This document shows positions 28,682-39,866 of a stretch of DNA of 64,000 bases, piece by piece. Numbering within the stretch: the first letter of the stretch is position 1; each line of letters opens with the position of its first letter. The DNA is from Mycolicibacterium crocinum (lineage in GTDB: Bacteria; Actinomycetota; Actinomycetes; Mycobacteriales; Mycobacteriaceae). A program made the position numbers and the translations under genes. Location: contig NZ_CP092362.2 of the NCBI RefSeq assembly GCF_022370635.2, positions 5,394,001-5,458,000 of the forward strand, given 5' to 3'. The notes below the pieces were generated by a model, which ran no database searches, was not told where the DNA came from, and worked only from the letters and a program-made list of their open reading frames with translations.

Positions 28682-29950
28682 ATGAGGTCCCTCCTAAACG
28701 CGGCGGCGGTGGCAGCCCTGGCCGGGCAACGAGTGGACTGGCGATTCAAGGGCCTGCCGGCCGTGTGGTCAGGGCGCACAGTGACGCAGATCTGTGCCGA
28801 GTCCCCGGACCTGTTCGCCGCGGGCCCGTTTGGCCCGGTGTGCGTGCTGTACGACGAGGCGCTGCGGCACAACCTGGCCACGATGGCCGGCTGGTGTGCA
28901 CGACACGGGGTCGAGCTGGCGCCGCACGGCAAGACGCACATGTCCCCGCAGCTGCTGGCCCGGCAGTTCGAGGCGGGGGCATGCGCGGTGACCGCCGCGA
29001 CCATCAGCCAGGTGCGCGCGTACCGGGCATTCGGAGTGCGCGAGGTGGTGCTGGCCAACGAGCTGGTGGATGCGGCAGGCCTCGCGTGGCTGGCCGCCGA
29101 ACTCGACAGCGATCCCGAGTTCCGGCTGACCTGCTGGGTGGATTCGGTGCACGGGGTGGCGTTGATGACCGAGGCGCTGCAGGCGGCGGGTGCGCAGCGC
29201 CCGGTCGACGTCTGCGTCGAGCTCGGCGCGGTGGGAACCCGCACCGGTTGCCGCGACGACGCCTGCGTCGACGCCGTCGCCGACGCGGTGATCGCCAGCC
29301 CTCAACTTCGTCTGGTCGGGGTGGCCGGTTACGAGGCCGCGCTGGGCCACGACGTGTCGACCCCCGGTGTGAAGCGGGTGCGGGACTACCTGATGTGGGT
29401 GCGGGCGGTGGCGGCGCGGTTGGCGCCCCGGTGCGTGGACATGGTCGTAACCGCCGGTGGCAGTACGCATTTCGACCTGGTGGCCGAGACGCTCACAGGT
29501 CCGTGGCGCACGATCCTGCGCAGCGGGGCATACCTGACCAACGACGACGGGCTGTATCTGCGAACCTCACCGCTGACCAGGCCTGGGGCCGAGCCGGGCG
29601 GATTCGTGCCTGCGATGGGCGTGTGGGCGCAGGTCTGCTCGAGGCCTGAGCCAGGCCTGGCACTGCTGACCATGGGCCGCCGCGACGTGTCGTTCGACCA
29701 GGATCTGCCTGTACCCCGACGGGTTCGGCGTGGCGCGGACTGGACCGACCTCGCCGGCTGCGAGGTGGTCAAGCTCAACGACCAACATGCCTTTCTGCGG
29801 TTGTCGCCGGCGGCCGAGGATGTCGTCGAGGTCGGCAGCTGGATCGCGTTCGGGGTATCCCACCCGTGCACGGTGTTCGACAAGTGGCAGTTGATCCCGG
29901 TGCTCGACGGGCACGGCCGGGTGGTCGATCTGGTGCGGACGTTCTTCTAG
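28682..29950 (+). CDS. PLP-dependent amino acid deaminase/aldolase (D-threonine aldolase/D-serine dehydratase-like)
   Basis: Fold type III PLP enzyme of 422 residues (alanine racemase N-terminal barrel). The Schiff-base Lys is in APHGKTHMSP. A C-terminal metal site is suggested by SHPC in FGVSHPCTVFDKW, matching the His/Cys pair that holds zinc or manganese in D-serine dehydratases and D-threonine aldolases. It should act on D-hydroxy amino acids; the exact substrate is unknown. It overlaps coaX convergently by 4 bp. I do not recall it between lysS and coaX in M. tuberculosis. Confidence 0.82.
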   Translation: MRSLLNAAAVAALAGQRVDWRFKGLPAVWSGRTVTQICAESPDLFAAGPFGPVCVLYDEALRHNLATMAGWCARHGVELAPHGKTHMSPQLLARQFEAGACAVTAATISQVRAYRAFGVREVVLANELVDAAGLAWLAAELDSDPEFRLTCWVDSVHGVALMTEALQAAGAQRPVDVCVELGAVGTRTGCRDDACVDAVADAVIASPQLRLVGVAGYEAALGHDVSTPGVKRVRDYLMWVRAVAARLAPRCVDMVVTAGGSTHFDLVAETLTGPWRTILRSGAYLTNDDGLYLRTSPLTRPGAEPGGFVPAMGVWAQVCSRPEPGLALLTMGRRDVSFDQDLPVPRRVRRGADWTDLAGCEVVKLNDQHAFLRLSPAAEDVVEVGSWIAFGVSHPCTVFDKWQLIPVLDGHGRVVDLVRTFF

Positions 29951-30762
29951 CGGGCGGATTTGATCCGGCCGCGCTGGTTGTCGCGGTTGCGTTCGTAGAC
30001 CATCCGCAGACCGTCGAGGGTCAGGTGCTGGTCGTAGTGCTGCACGGTGTGCAGGTCCGGCAGCATGACCGGGGCGGTGTGTCCGGTCGCGACGACGGCC
30101 ACATCGGAGCCCGCGAATCCGTCGACGTCCTCGCGGATCCGGTTCACCAAACCGTCTACCAGACCGGCGAATCCGAACATGGCACCGGCCTGCATGCATT
30201 CCACGGTGTTCTTACCGACCACCGAGCGCGGCCTGGTCAACTCGACGCGACGCAGGGCCGCCGATCGTGCGGCCGCCGCGTCCGAGGACACCTGGACACC
30301 GGGAGCTATTGCGCCACCGAGGAATTCACCCTTTGCCGACACGACATCCACCACGATCGACGACCCGAAGTCCACCACGATGGCGGCGGACTTGAACTTG
30401 GCGTAGGCGGCCAGGCAGTTCACGATCCGGTCGGCGCCGACCTCCTTCGGGTTGTCGACGAGCAGCGGGATCCCGGTGCGAACGCCCGGCTCGATCAGCA
30501 CGCGCGGCACTCCTGCCCAGTACTGCTCGAGCATCAGCCGGACCTCATACATGACCGAGGGGACGGTGGACAGCCCCGTGGCGCCGGTAAGGCGTTCGGA
30601 GTCGTCGCCGATCAGTCCCTCGATGGTCAGTGCCAGCTCGTCGGCGGTCACTTCTGGTTCGGTTCGAATCCGCCAGTGCTGCACCACTTTTGCATGATCG
30701 CCGGATCCGGAGATCAGCCCGACGACGGTGTGCGTGTTGCGGACGTCGATGGCCAGCAGCAC
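29947..30762 (-). CDS. coaX: Type III pantothenate kinase
   Basis: ASKHA-fold kinase of 271 residues, first step of CoA synthesis from pantothenate. N-terminal MLLAIDVRNTHTVVGL, phosphate-binding regions VDFGSSIVVDVVS (GxSxxVD-type) and GGAIAPGVQ, with the usual Asp in VGADRIVN. In mycobacteria coaA is the essential kinase and CoaX may be inactive or dispensable, as described for M. tuberculosis. It follows panD by 2 bp, ending the panC-panD-coaX run. Confidence 0.9.
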   Translation of the reverse strand: MLLAIDVRNTHTVVGLISGSGDHAKVVQHWRIRTEPEVTADELALTIEGLIGDDSERLTGATGLSTVPSVMYEVRLMLEQYWAGVPRVLIEPGVRTGIPLLVDNPKEVGADRIVNCLAAYAKFKSAAIVVDFGSSIVVDVVSAKGEFLGGAIAPGVQVSSDAAAARSAALRRVELTRPRSVVGKNTVECMQAGAMFGFAGLVDGLVNRIREDVDGFAGSDVAVVATGHTAPVMLPDLHTVQHYDQHLTLDGLRMVYERNRDNQRGRIKSAR

Positions 30763-30764
30763 GG

Positions 30765-31181
30765 TCAGCTCACAGTCCGCGGCGACAGCAGGTCGGTGAC
30801 GTCGTCCGGCACGAAGGCCGGGTCGTCGCCGAGGTCGACCTGCCGGTTGTCGGCGTCGACAAACACGATGCGCGGCCGGTACTCGCGAGCCTCGGCGTCG
30901 GCCATCACACCGTAGGCGATGATGATCACGAGATCACCCGGATGCACCAGATGGGCTGCGGCGCCGTTGATTCCGATCACGCCGGTGCCGCGCTGCCCGG
31001 TGATGGCATAGGTCTCCAACCGCGCACCGTTGTCGATGTCGACGATCGTCACCTGCTCACCCTCGAGCAGGTCGGCGGCGTCCATCAGGTCGGCGTCGAT
31101 GGTCACCGAACCGACGTAGTGCAGGTCGGCGTGGGTGACCGTCGCGCGGTGGATCTTGGACTTCAGCATCGTCCGGAACAT
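30765..31181 (-). CDS. panD: Aspartate 1-decarboxylase
   Basis: Pyruvoyl-dependent enzyme of 138 residues that makes beta-alanine. The self-cleavage site Gly24-Ser25 is in HYVGSVTID, and the catalytic region NGAAAHL is present. The ATG overlaps the panC stop by 1 bp (TGATG). The mature enzyme is formed by autoproteolysis at Ser25. The C-terminal tail beyond residue 115 is longer than in E. coli, as in other mycobacteria. Confidence 0.94.
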   Translation of the reverse strand: MFRTMLKSKIHRATVTHADLHYVGSVTIDADLMDAADLLEGEQVTIVDIDNGARLETYAITGQRGTGVIGINGAAAHLVHPGDLVIIIAYGVMADAEAREYRPRIVFVDADNRQVDLGDDPAFVPDDVTDLLSPRTVS

Positions 31182-32110
31182 CAGTTTCTCCAGGTGATTT
31201 CGGGGTGATCGCCGTTTCCGCCAACGCCGGGCGGGGCGGTGTCGGTGGACAGGTCGACGGCGATGTTGTCGAGCAGTCGGGTGGTACCGAGTCGAGCGGC
31301 GATCAGCAGACGCGCCGGGCCGAAGGGCGGGGCCGGCTCCAGCCACGGCCCCCGCAGTTCCAGGTAGTCGACCTCGATGGCGGGCACTTCGTCGAGCACC
31401 GCACGAGCGGCGTCGAGCGCCGCATCGACGCCGCCGGCCGCCGCCCACATACCGGCCAGCAGCGCCGAGGACAGCGCGCCCGCCTGTTCACGCTCTTCGG
31501 AATTGAGGTAGCGATTACGGGAGGACATCGCTAGGCCGTCGGATTCCCGCACGATCGGTACACCGACGACGCGGACGTCGACGTTGAGGTCGTCGACCAT
31601 TTGGCGGATCAGTACGAGCTGTTGATAATCCTTCTCGCCGAAGAACGCGCGGTCCGGGCGCACGATCTGCAGCAGCTTCAACACCACGGTCAGCATCCCG
31701 GCGAAATGCCCCGGCCGAGAAGCGCCTTCGAGCTCGGCGCCGAGGGGGCCGGGATGCACCGTGGTGCGCGGGCCGTCGGGATACATGGCCGACGCGCTCG
31801 GTGCGAACACCACCTCGACGTCTTCGCCGCGAAGGAGTTCGAGGTCGGATTCCAGCGTGCGCGGGTAGGCGTCGAGGTCCTCGCCGGCGCCGAATTGCAA
31901 GGGGTTGACGAAGATCGACACCACGACGACAGAGCCGGGCACTTTCTTGGCGGCCCGCACCAGCGCCAAGTGCCCGTGGTGCAATGCACCCATGGTCGGC
32001 ACCAACATGACCCGCCGGCCGGTGTGCCGCAGCGCCCGCGTGACGTCGGAGATCGCCTGCGGCACCTGATACAGGTTGAGTTGCCCGGGAGTGAATTTGG
32101 GAGCGCTCAT
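31181..32110 (-). CDS. panC: Pantothenate synthetase
   Basis: ATP-dependent ligase of 309 residues joining pantoate and beta-alanine. ATP-binding motif MGALHHGHLALVR (HxGH) near residues 39-51, FFGEKDYQQL and the KMSKS-like MSSRNRYL region are all present. It overlaps the upstream DUF2520-type gene by 4 bp and panD by 1 bp. Confidence 0.95.
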   Translation of the reverse strand: MSAPKFTPGQLNLYQVPQAISDVTRALRHTGRRVMLVPTMGALHHGHLALVRAAKKVPGSVVVVSIFVNPLQFGAGEDLDAYPRTLESDLELLRGEDVEVVFAPSASAMYPDGPRTTVHPGPLGAELEGASRPGHFAGMLTVVLKLLQIVRPDRAFFGEKDYQQLVLIRQMVDDLNVDVRVVGVPIVRESDGLAMSSRNRYLNSEEREQAGALSSALLAGMWAAAGGVDAALDAARAVLDEVPAIEVDYLELRGPWLEPAPPFGPARLLIAARLGTTRLLDNIAVDLSTDTAPPGVGGNGDHPEITWRN

Positions 32111-33042
32111 TGCCGTCGTCCTTGTCCTGACCAGTCGGCCAACACCTCAACAACCTCCTCGGGGGCATGCGCACGCTGGGCGGTGCGCAGCGAGTTCGCG
32201 CAATACGACTGGGCGAGTTCGGGATTCACCGCATCCAGTGCGGCCAGGTGACCGGCGACAGCGGCCGCGTCCCCGCGGGCGACCGGTCCGGTCAGCGCCG
32301 TCTGCCCGCGCTGCAACGTGTTCTCCAACGCGGCGCGGGCCAATGGGCCGACGATCCGCTCCGCGAGGCCGCCGGGTGCGTCGACCACGAGTTCCTGTCC
32401 GAGCAGCTCCTGCCCGGACAGCGCCGCGCGCAGCGCATCCAGCGCGTCGGCGACCACCGTGACGATGTGATTGCTGGCGTGGGCCAGTGCCGCGTGATAC
32501 AGCGTGCGGGCATCTTCGCGCACCCCGAACGGTTCGCCACCGATCTCCAGCACCAGCGATTGGGCGATGGCATAACCGATCTCGTCGGCGGCGGTGACAC
32601 CGAAGCAGCTGTCGGCCAGCCGGGCGATGTCCTCGTCGGCGCCGGTGAACGTCATCGCCGGATGGATTGCCAGCGCCACGCAGCCCTGTTCGGTCAGCGG
32701 CGCCAGAATCGCCACCCCGTTGGCACCCGAGGTGTGCACGACGATGGTGCCGCGGCGCACCGCGCCCGTCGCTGCGAGTCCCTTCACCAGTCCGGGCAGC
32801 TCGGAATCCGGCACCGTCAGCAGCAGCAACTCCGCGCGGTCAGCGACGTCGGGCACGGGCAGGATCTCGGTGTCCGGCAGCCGCCGCTCGGCCAGCCGGC
32901 GCGACGCCGTCGAGATCGCGCTGCACGCCACCACCACATGCTCGGCGCGCTCCAAGGCGACACCGAGGGCCGTGCCGACGCGGCCGGCCGACACGATGCC
33001 AACCTTGAGCCGGGCGGGGCGCAAGCCGCTGGGGGTGCCCAC
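32107..33042 (-). CDS. Rossmann-like/DUF2520 domain oxidoreductase-type protein
   Basis: Protein of 311 residues with an N-terminal dinucleotide-binding fold (VGIVSAGRVGTALG) and a C-terminal DUF2520 helical domain (HPAMTFTG, YHAALAHASNH). It resembles 6-phosphogluconate or ketopantoate reductase-like proteins. Because it is fused translationally to panC (4-bp overlap), a role in pantoate supply is an attractive guess: ketopantoate reductase would be the missing pathway step. No direct evidence supports this. GTG start. Counterpart of Rv3603c. Confidence 0.78.
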   Translation of the reverse strand: MGTPSGLRPARLKVGIVSAGRVGTALGVALERAEHVVVACSAISTASRRLAERRLPDTEILPVPDVADRAELLLLTVPDSELPGLVKGLAATGAVRRGTIVVHTSGANGVAILAPLTEQGCVALAIHPAMTFTGADEDIARLADSCFGVTAADEIGYAIAQSLVLEIGGEPFGVREDARTLYHAALAHASNHIVTVVADALDALRAALSGQELLGQELVVDAPGGLAERIVGPLARAALENTLQRGQTALTGPVARGDAAAVAGHLAALDAVNPELAQSYCANSLRTAQRAHAPEEVVEVLADWSGQGRRQ

Positions 33043-33136
33043 GTAGCCGACCTCGCTGACGTCAATGAGTTGTTCGTTCCGGTCCTATGTCAGGTACCGG
33101 ACGGTCGAGACAACTCTAACGCGGGCCGGGAAAGGC

Positions 33137-34447
33137 CTAGTCCTCGCGTCGACGACGCCGGCCACCACCGCCGGTATTGCCGTTGGCCTGCAGCCGGGCC
33201 AGCAGGTCGGCGACCGACTGGCCGCCGGTCTGCTCGGCGTCGCGGGCCCGTCGCCGCGGCTCCTCCTCGGCACCGCGGTGCCGGGCCGGCGGCGGGGTGG
33301 TCATGGCCGGCTGGCCGGAGCTGTCGACCGAATGGCGGGCGCGGGGGGCAGGCGGTTCGGGCGCTGGCTGCATGACCGGTTCCGGCCGCGGTTGCGGTTC
33401 GGGTTCCGGCTGTGGCTCGGCCACCGGAGTTGCTTCCTCGGGCGGGGTCCAATGCCTGCCGCGCGGCTCCTCGACGGGCGGCCGCGACGCCGCAGCCGAC
33501 GGGACGACGAAGCCGTTGTCGGCGTTGGCGACCCAGTTACTGCCCGGCGAACCCGGCGGCAGCCACCGGCCGTCGGCTTCCACCGGGCGCCATTCCGCTC
33601 CCTCCGGTGCCGGGCGCGGCGGCTCGGGAGCAGGCGGCTCCGGCGCCAATGCGGCGGCCGCGGCGGCGACGTCGGGGTCGGCTTGCGGCGGCGGGGGTGG
33701 TGCGAAGGGCCGTTCCGGCTCCGCGACATACTCGCCGTTTTCCGAAGGCCGTCGGTGCGACCCGCCGAACTCGGGTTCGGGCTCGGCACGCCGGCGCCTC
33801 GGGGGCGGAGGCGGAGCCTGCTGGGGCGGCGGCGACGGGATCAGGGGTTCCTCGGGGACATCGATGATCGGGTTCTCGGCGGTGCGGGTGGCGGAGTCCT
33901 CCGGCCGCACCGGGGTGATCCGGCTGCTTTCGACCCGGCCGGGCACCGGCGGCATGGTCGTCGTGTCCCGGGTCCAGTCGGCGGCGCGGTCGCCCTCGAG
34001 GGCGGGCCGATCGCCCAGGTCGGCGTCGAACAGGATTTCCAGGTTGGCCCGCAGCGCCGCCAGCTCCGCGCGCAGCGCGGCGACCTCGTCGGCGGCTTGG
34101 GCACGCAGCTCGGAGGCCAGCTCGCGGCGCAGGTGGGACTCGACGCTCAGCTCGTATTCGCGGCGCGCCGAGATCTCCCGGTCCAGCTGCAGGTCGTAGA
34201 CCAGCTTGAGGTCCCGGGCCCGGGCGGCGTCGATATCGCTCTGCCTGCGGTACATGACGGAGACGAACGCGCCGATCACCGCCGCCCACAACGACAGGAT
34301 GACCGCCAGCTTGAGCAGCTCGACGCGGGTGGTGAAAACCAATGCGGAACTGGCCGCAATGGCTAGGACCAGCAACACCGTCAAGAGCAGCCAACCCGGC
34401 CTGCGGCCGCCGCGCCGATTCTTGGCGCCGCGGGACAGAACGGTCAT
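33137..34447 (-). CDS. Membrane protein with coiled coil and Pro-rich tail (DUF6779-like)
   Basis: Protein of 436 residues: a basic N-terminus, two transmembrane helices (about 19-38 and 44-63), then a charged helical region (~70-145, DLQLDREISARREYELSVESHLRRELA) likely to form a coiled coil. A ~280-residue disordered Pro/Glu/Ala-rich tail with PEP-type repeats follows. No enzyme motif. It lies between folate and pantothenate genes as Rv3604c does; the layout suggests a divisome or envelope scaffold, but nothing in the sequence proves that. Confidence 0.72.
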   Translation of the reverse strand: MTVLSRGAKNRRGGRRPGWLLLTVLLVLAIAASSALVFTTRVELLKLAVILSLWAAVIGAFVSVMYRRQSDIDAARARDLKLVYDLQLDREISARREYELSVESHLRRELASELRAQAADEVAALRAELAALRANLEILFDADLGDRPALEGDRAADWTRDTTTMPPVPGRVESSRITPVRPEDSATRTAENPIIDVPEEPLIPSPPPQQAPPPPPRRRRAEPEPEFGGSHRRPSENGEYVAEPERPFAPPPPPQADPDVAAAAAALAPEPPAPEPPRPAPEGAEWRPVEADGRWLPPGSPGSNWVANADNGFVVPSAAASRPPVEEPRGRHWTPPEEATPVAEPQPEPEPQPRPEPVMQPAPEPPAPRARHSVDSSGQPAMTTPPPARHRGAEEEPRRRARDAEQTGGQSVADLLARLQANGNTGGGGRRRRRED

Positions 34448-34514
34448 GGGCTGACTGTACCCGCGCGATGTCCGTCAGCGTGTCGTCGAGCTGCGGCGAT
34501 TCGCCGCCTTCCCA

Positions 34515-34991
34515 CTAGTCGGGGGCGGCGTCGGGGTCCTCGGTCGGGTCGCCTGGCGACCGGCAGCAATGCTGCAGCCACAGGGCCGCGACCACCAGGG
34601 CCAGCGCGCTGAACGCGGCCACCACGACGCCGGGGGTGTCGGCCCCGGCCACCCGCAGCTCGGTCCGGCGCGGCAGCAGGTAGGCCAGCACCCCGACCCA
34701 CCACCCCAGCATCACCGCGCCGACCCACGTCGACGCCTTCGCCACCACCACACTGCGCGCGACGGTCAGCGGATGCAGCCGCCCGCCGCCGACGCCGATC
34801 TGGTTGTCGCGGATCTTGGCCCGGACCGACACCGCCCAGGCACCCTCGATCGCGGCGACCGCCAGCAGCGAGAGCCCGGTGAACAGAGTGATCGGCGGGA
34901 AGTAGCGGTAGAGGACGTGCACCAACAGGTAGGCGAGGATCGCGACTGCGACGGTGGCGACTATGAGATCGCGTTTCCGTGTCGGGCCCAT
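34515..34991 (-). CDS. DUF3180 membrane protein
   Basis: Small polytopic protein of 158 residues with four hydrophobic segments (roughly 9-28, 35-55, 85-107 and 117-138) and an acidic tail (DPTEDPDAAPD). DUF3180 is an actinobacterial family of unknown function that normally lies after folK. ATG 34991 overlaps the folK stop by 1 bp. A much longer ORF upstream in the same frame (to 35129) is rejected because it would overlap folK extensively. Confidence 0.8.
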   Translation of the reverse strand: MGPTRKRDLIVATVAVAILAYLLVHVLYRYFPPITLFTGLSLLAVAAIEGAWAVSVRAKIRDNQIGVGGGRLHPLTVARSVVVAKASTWVGAVMLGWWVGVLAYLLPRRTELRVAGADTPGVVVAAFSALALVVAALWLQHCCRSPGDPTEDPDAAPD

Positions 34992-35512
34992 CACGTGCCC
35001 AACCGCAGGACATGAGCAGTCAGGCGCACTCCGTCGCGGTCGACCGCATCGAGCTCGGCCAGCAGGCGGTCGACCCGCTGACGCTCGCCGGCGACGGTGA
35101 GTTCGGCGTCGGGGTCGACCGCCAACCACGGCACCATCACAAACGCGCGCAGGTGAGCCAACGGATGCGGCAAGGTCAGTCCCTCGTCGCGGGAGAACAC
35201 CTCGGTCTCGCCGTCATAGCAGCTGACGAGGTCGACATCGAGGGTGCGCGGTCCCCACTTCTGTTCGCGGATGCGATCGTTGGCGTTCTCCAAAGCCTGG
35301 GCGCGGCGCAACCATTCGTGGCCGTCGGCGTCTGGGTCGTCGGCGACCACGACGGCGTTGAGGAACGGGCCCTGCTCCACGCCACCCCAGGCGTCGGTTT
35401 CGTACACCGGTGACAGCGCGCGCACCATATCGCCGAGCCCGTCGACGGCGGACTGCAGCCGCGCCATCCGGTCGCCGAGGTTGGAGCCGATCGAGAGCAC
35501 CAGGCGCGTCAC
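34991..35512 (-). CDS. folK: 2-amino-4-hydroxy-6-hydroxymethyldihydropteridine pyrophosphokinase
   Basis: HPPK of 173 residues. N-terminal IGSNLGDR, the loop YETDAWGG, and the signature GPRTLDVDLV carrying the two magnesium-binding Asp residues. It activates the pterin for dihydropteroate synthase. GTG 35512 overlaps the folB stop by 4 bp. Confidence 0.94.
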   Translation of the reverse strand: MTRLVLSIGSNLGDRMARLQSAVDGLGDMVRALSPVYETDAWGGVEQGPFLNAVVVADDPDADGHEWLRRAQALENANDRIREQKWGPRTLDVDLVSCYDGETEVFSRDEGLTLPHPLAHLRAFVMVPWLAVDPDAELTVAGERQRVDRLLAELDAVDRDGVRLTAHVLRLGT

Positions 35513-35910
35513 AGCTCACCTCCGAGCGGAACGATCTGACCTCGTCCACCGCGGCGCGAGCGGCGCGCGACGACCGCAACATCGGTGAACGTCAACGGGA
35601 TTGGCGCATTCGGCTTGTGCACCACCACCTCGACCGCATGCACCCGGTGGTCGTTCATCACGTCCTCGGCGATCTCGCCGGCAACCGTCTCGATCAGGTT
35701 GCGCGCCGGCCCGCCGACGATCGCGGCCGCCCGCTGGGCCAGTGTGCCGTAGTCGTAGGTGTCGGCCAGGTCGTCACTGGCGGCAGCCTCGGCCAGGTCG
35801 ATCCACACCGTGATGTCGATGATGAAATCCTGGCCGTCGCGACGCTCGTGGTCGAACACGCCGTGGTTGCCGCGGACCGTCAGGCCGCGTAGCTCGATCC
35901 GGTCAGCCAT
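35509..35910 (-). CDS. folB: Dihydroneopterin aldolase
   Basis: Enzyme of 133 residues in tetrahydrofolate synthesis, converting dihydroneopterin to hydroxymethyldihydropterin. ELRGLTVRGNHGVFDHE is the family N-terminus. The catalytic Lys is in VVHKPNAPIP, and the conserved Tyr lies in DYGTLAQ. ATG 35910 overlaps the end of folP by 8 bp. Confidence 0.93.
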   Translation of the reverse strand: MADRIELRGLTVRGNHGVFDHERRDGQDFIIDITVWIDLAEAAASDDLADTYDYGTLAQRAAAIVGGPARNLIETVAGEIAEDVMNDHRVHAVEVVVHKPNAPIPLTFTDVAVVARRSRRGGRGQIVPLGGEL

Positions 35911-36745
35911 CTGCACCTGCTTGTTCCCATGCCCCAACAACTTTGAGTGCGTCAACGCTGGCCCGCACGTCGTGCACCCGCACTCCCCAGGCACCGTTGA
36001 GGGCGGCCAGCGCGGAGATCACCGCCGTCGCGGTCTCGCGTCCGTCCGGCGGCCGGATGGTGCCGTCGGTATCGGCGAGCAGGCGGCCGAGGAAGCGTTT
36101 ACGTGAGGCACCGACGAGGACCGGAATCCCGGTGGCCACGAATTCGGGCAGCGTGTGCAGCAGAGCCCAATTGTGTTGTGCGGTCTTGGCGAATCCGAGC
36201 CCCGGGTCGATGATCAGGTTCTCGTGGTCGACCCCGGCTGCGACGGCGGCGTCGACACCGGCGAGGAGTTCGTCACGCACCTCGGCGACCACATCACCGT
36301 AGGCGGGCACCTCGTGGGGATGCTCGGCACGCACCGATCGCCAGTGCATCAACACCCACGGCACTTTGGCCTCGGCTACCATCGGGGCCATCACCGGATC
36401 GGCCTGGCCACCGGAGACGTCGTTGACGATGCTGGCGCCGTTGTCCAGCGCGGCGGCCGCGACAGCGGCGTGCATCGTGTCGATGCTCACCGTAATACCC
36501 TGGGCGGCAAGCTCTTTGATGACGGGAACCACGCGGGCGGATTCCACCGCAGCGTCGATGCGCACCGCGCCGGGTCGGGTCGATTCACCGCCGACGTCGA
36601 TGATCGACGCTCCCTGCGCGGCCAGGGCCAGGCCGTGAGCGACGGCACGTGCCGGGTCGAGATAGCGTCCGCCGTCGGAGAAGGAATCGTCGGTGACGTT
36701 GACGACTCCCATCACCAACGTGCTCGGGCCGGGTGATTGCGTCAT
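35903..36745 (-). CDS. folP: Dihydropteroate synthase
   Basis: TIM-barrel enzyme of 280 residues, the sulfonamide target. MGVVNVTDDSFSDGG, DVGGESTRPGA, NDVSGG, DPGLGFAKT and GASRKRFLG are all intact. With four fol genes in a row, this is the active FolP1 rather than the diverged mycobacterial FolP2. It overlaps folE by 4 bp and folB by 8 bp. Confidence 0.95.
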   Translation of the reverse strand: MTQSPGPSTLVMGVVNVTDDSFSDGGRYLDPARAVAHGLALAAQGASIIDVGGESTRPGAVRIDAAVESARVVPVIKELAAQGITVSIDTMHAAVAAAALDNGASIVNDVSGGQADPVMAPMVAEAKVPWVLMHWRSVRAEHPHEVPAYGDVVAEVRDELLAGVDAAVAAGVDHENLIIDPGLGFAKTAQHNWALLHTLPEFVATGIPVLVGASRKRFLGRLLADTDGTIRPPDGRETATAVISALAALNGAWGVRVHDVRASVDALKVVGAWEQAGADG

Positions 36746-37361
36746 TTACGCAGGATGAGATCCAGCGCCTCGGATCGCGATGCATTGTCGGTCTTGAACT
36801 GTCCGCGGACCGCCGACGTCGTGGTGATGGCGCCCGGCTTGCGCACCCCGCGCATCGCCATGCACAGGTGTTCGGCCTCGATCACGACGATGACGCCGCG
36901 CGGCTTGAGCTTGCGCATGACCGCATCGGCGATCTGGCCGGTCAGCCGCTCCTGCACCTGGGGACGCTTGGCGTACAGATCGACCACCCGGGCCAGCTTC
37001 GACAATCCGGTCACCCGGCCGTCCTCGCCGGGGATGTAGCCGACGTGGGCGACACCGTGGAAGGACACCAGATGGTGCTCGCAGGTCGAGTACATCGGGA
37101 TCTGCTTGACCAGCACCAGCTCGTCGTGCTGCTCGTCGAACGTCGTCGACAGCACGTCGTCGGGGTCGGTGTACAGGCCGGCGAACATCTCTTTGAATGC
37201 CCGCGCGACGCGTGCCGGGGTGTCCTGCAGACCCTGCCGATCGGGATCTTCGCCGACCGCCAGCAGCAATTCCCGAACGGCGGCCTCAGCTCGCGGCTGA
37301 TCGAACACAAGCGTCTCCAACGTGCTCGAAGTGGGCTGCGGCATCGAAGCTCCGTTCGTCA

Positions 37362-37362
<1 letters not shown>
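36742..37362 (-). CDS. folE: GTP cyclohydrolase I
   Basis: First enzyme of folate synthesis, 206 residues. Zinc site STCEHHLV and the later Cys in AEHLCMAMRGV, with signature SKLARVVDLYAKRPQVQE. ATG 37362 overlaps the ftsH stop by 1 bp (TGATG); a TTG codon just before it is less likely. Its product feeds folB-folK-folP in the same run. Confidence 0.95.
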
Positions 37363-39692
<2,330 letters not shown>

Positions 39693-39866
39693 CAAGCATC
39701 GGCCGTTACGGCCCGGTCCTTCCGATATGCGCAGCTGGGATAGTTCAGGCTACCGCTAGGACAACGTCGGCAAGTCCCCACACGGTTTCCGTCAGGCTTT
39801 GGTTGGTGTTCGCTGTGCGCCGAATCGACCCTTCCGGGCGAATCGAAGCTGTGCTTTCCTGGCACG

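Noticed and set aside
33300..33700. Tandem nucleotide repeats in the Pro/Glu-rich coding tail
   Set aside because: Low-complexity protein sequence explains the similarity; no exact repeat unit is maintained.
33065..34366. A 433-residue plus-strand ORF opposite the DUF6779-like gene
   Set aside because: Gly/Arg-rich translation caused by the Pro/Glu-rich tail on the other strand.
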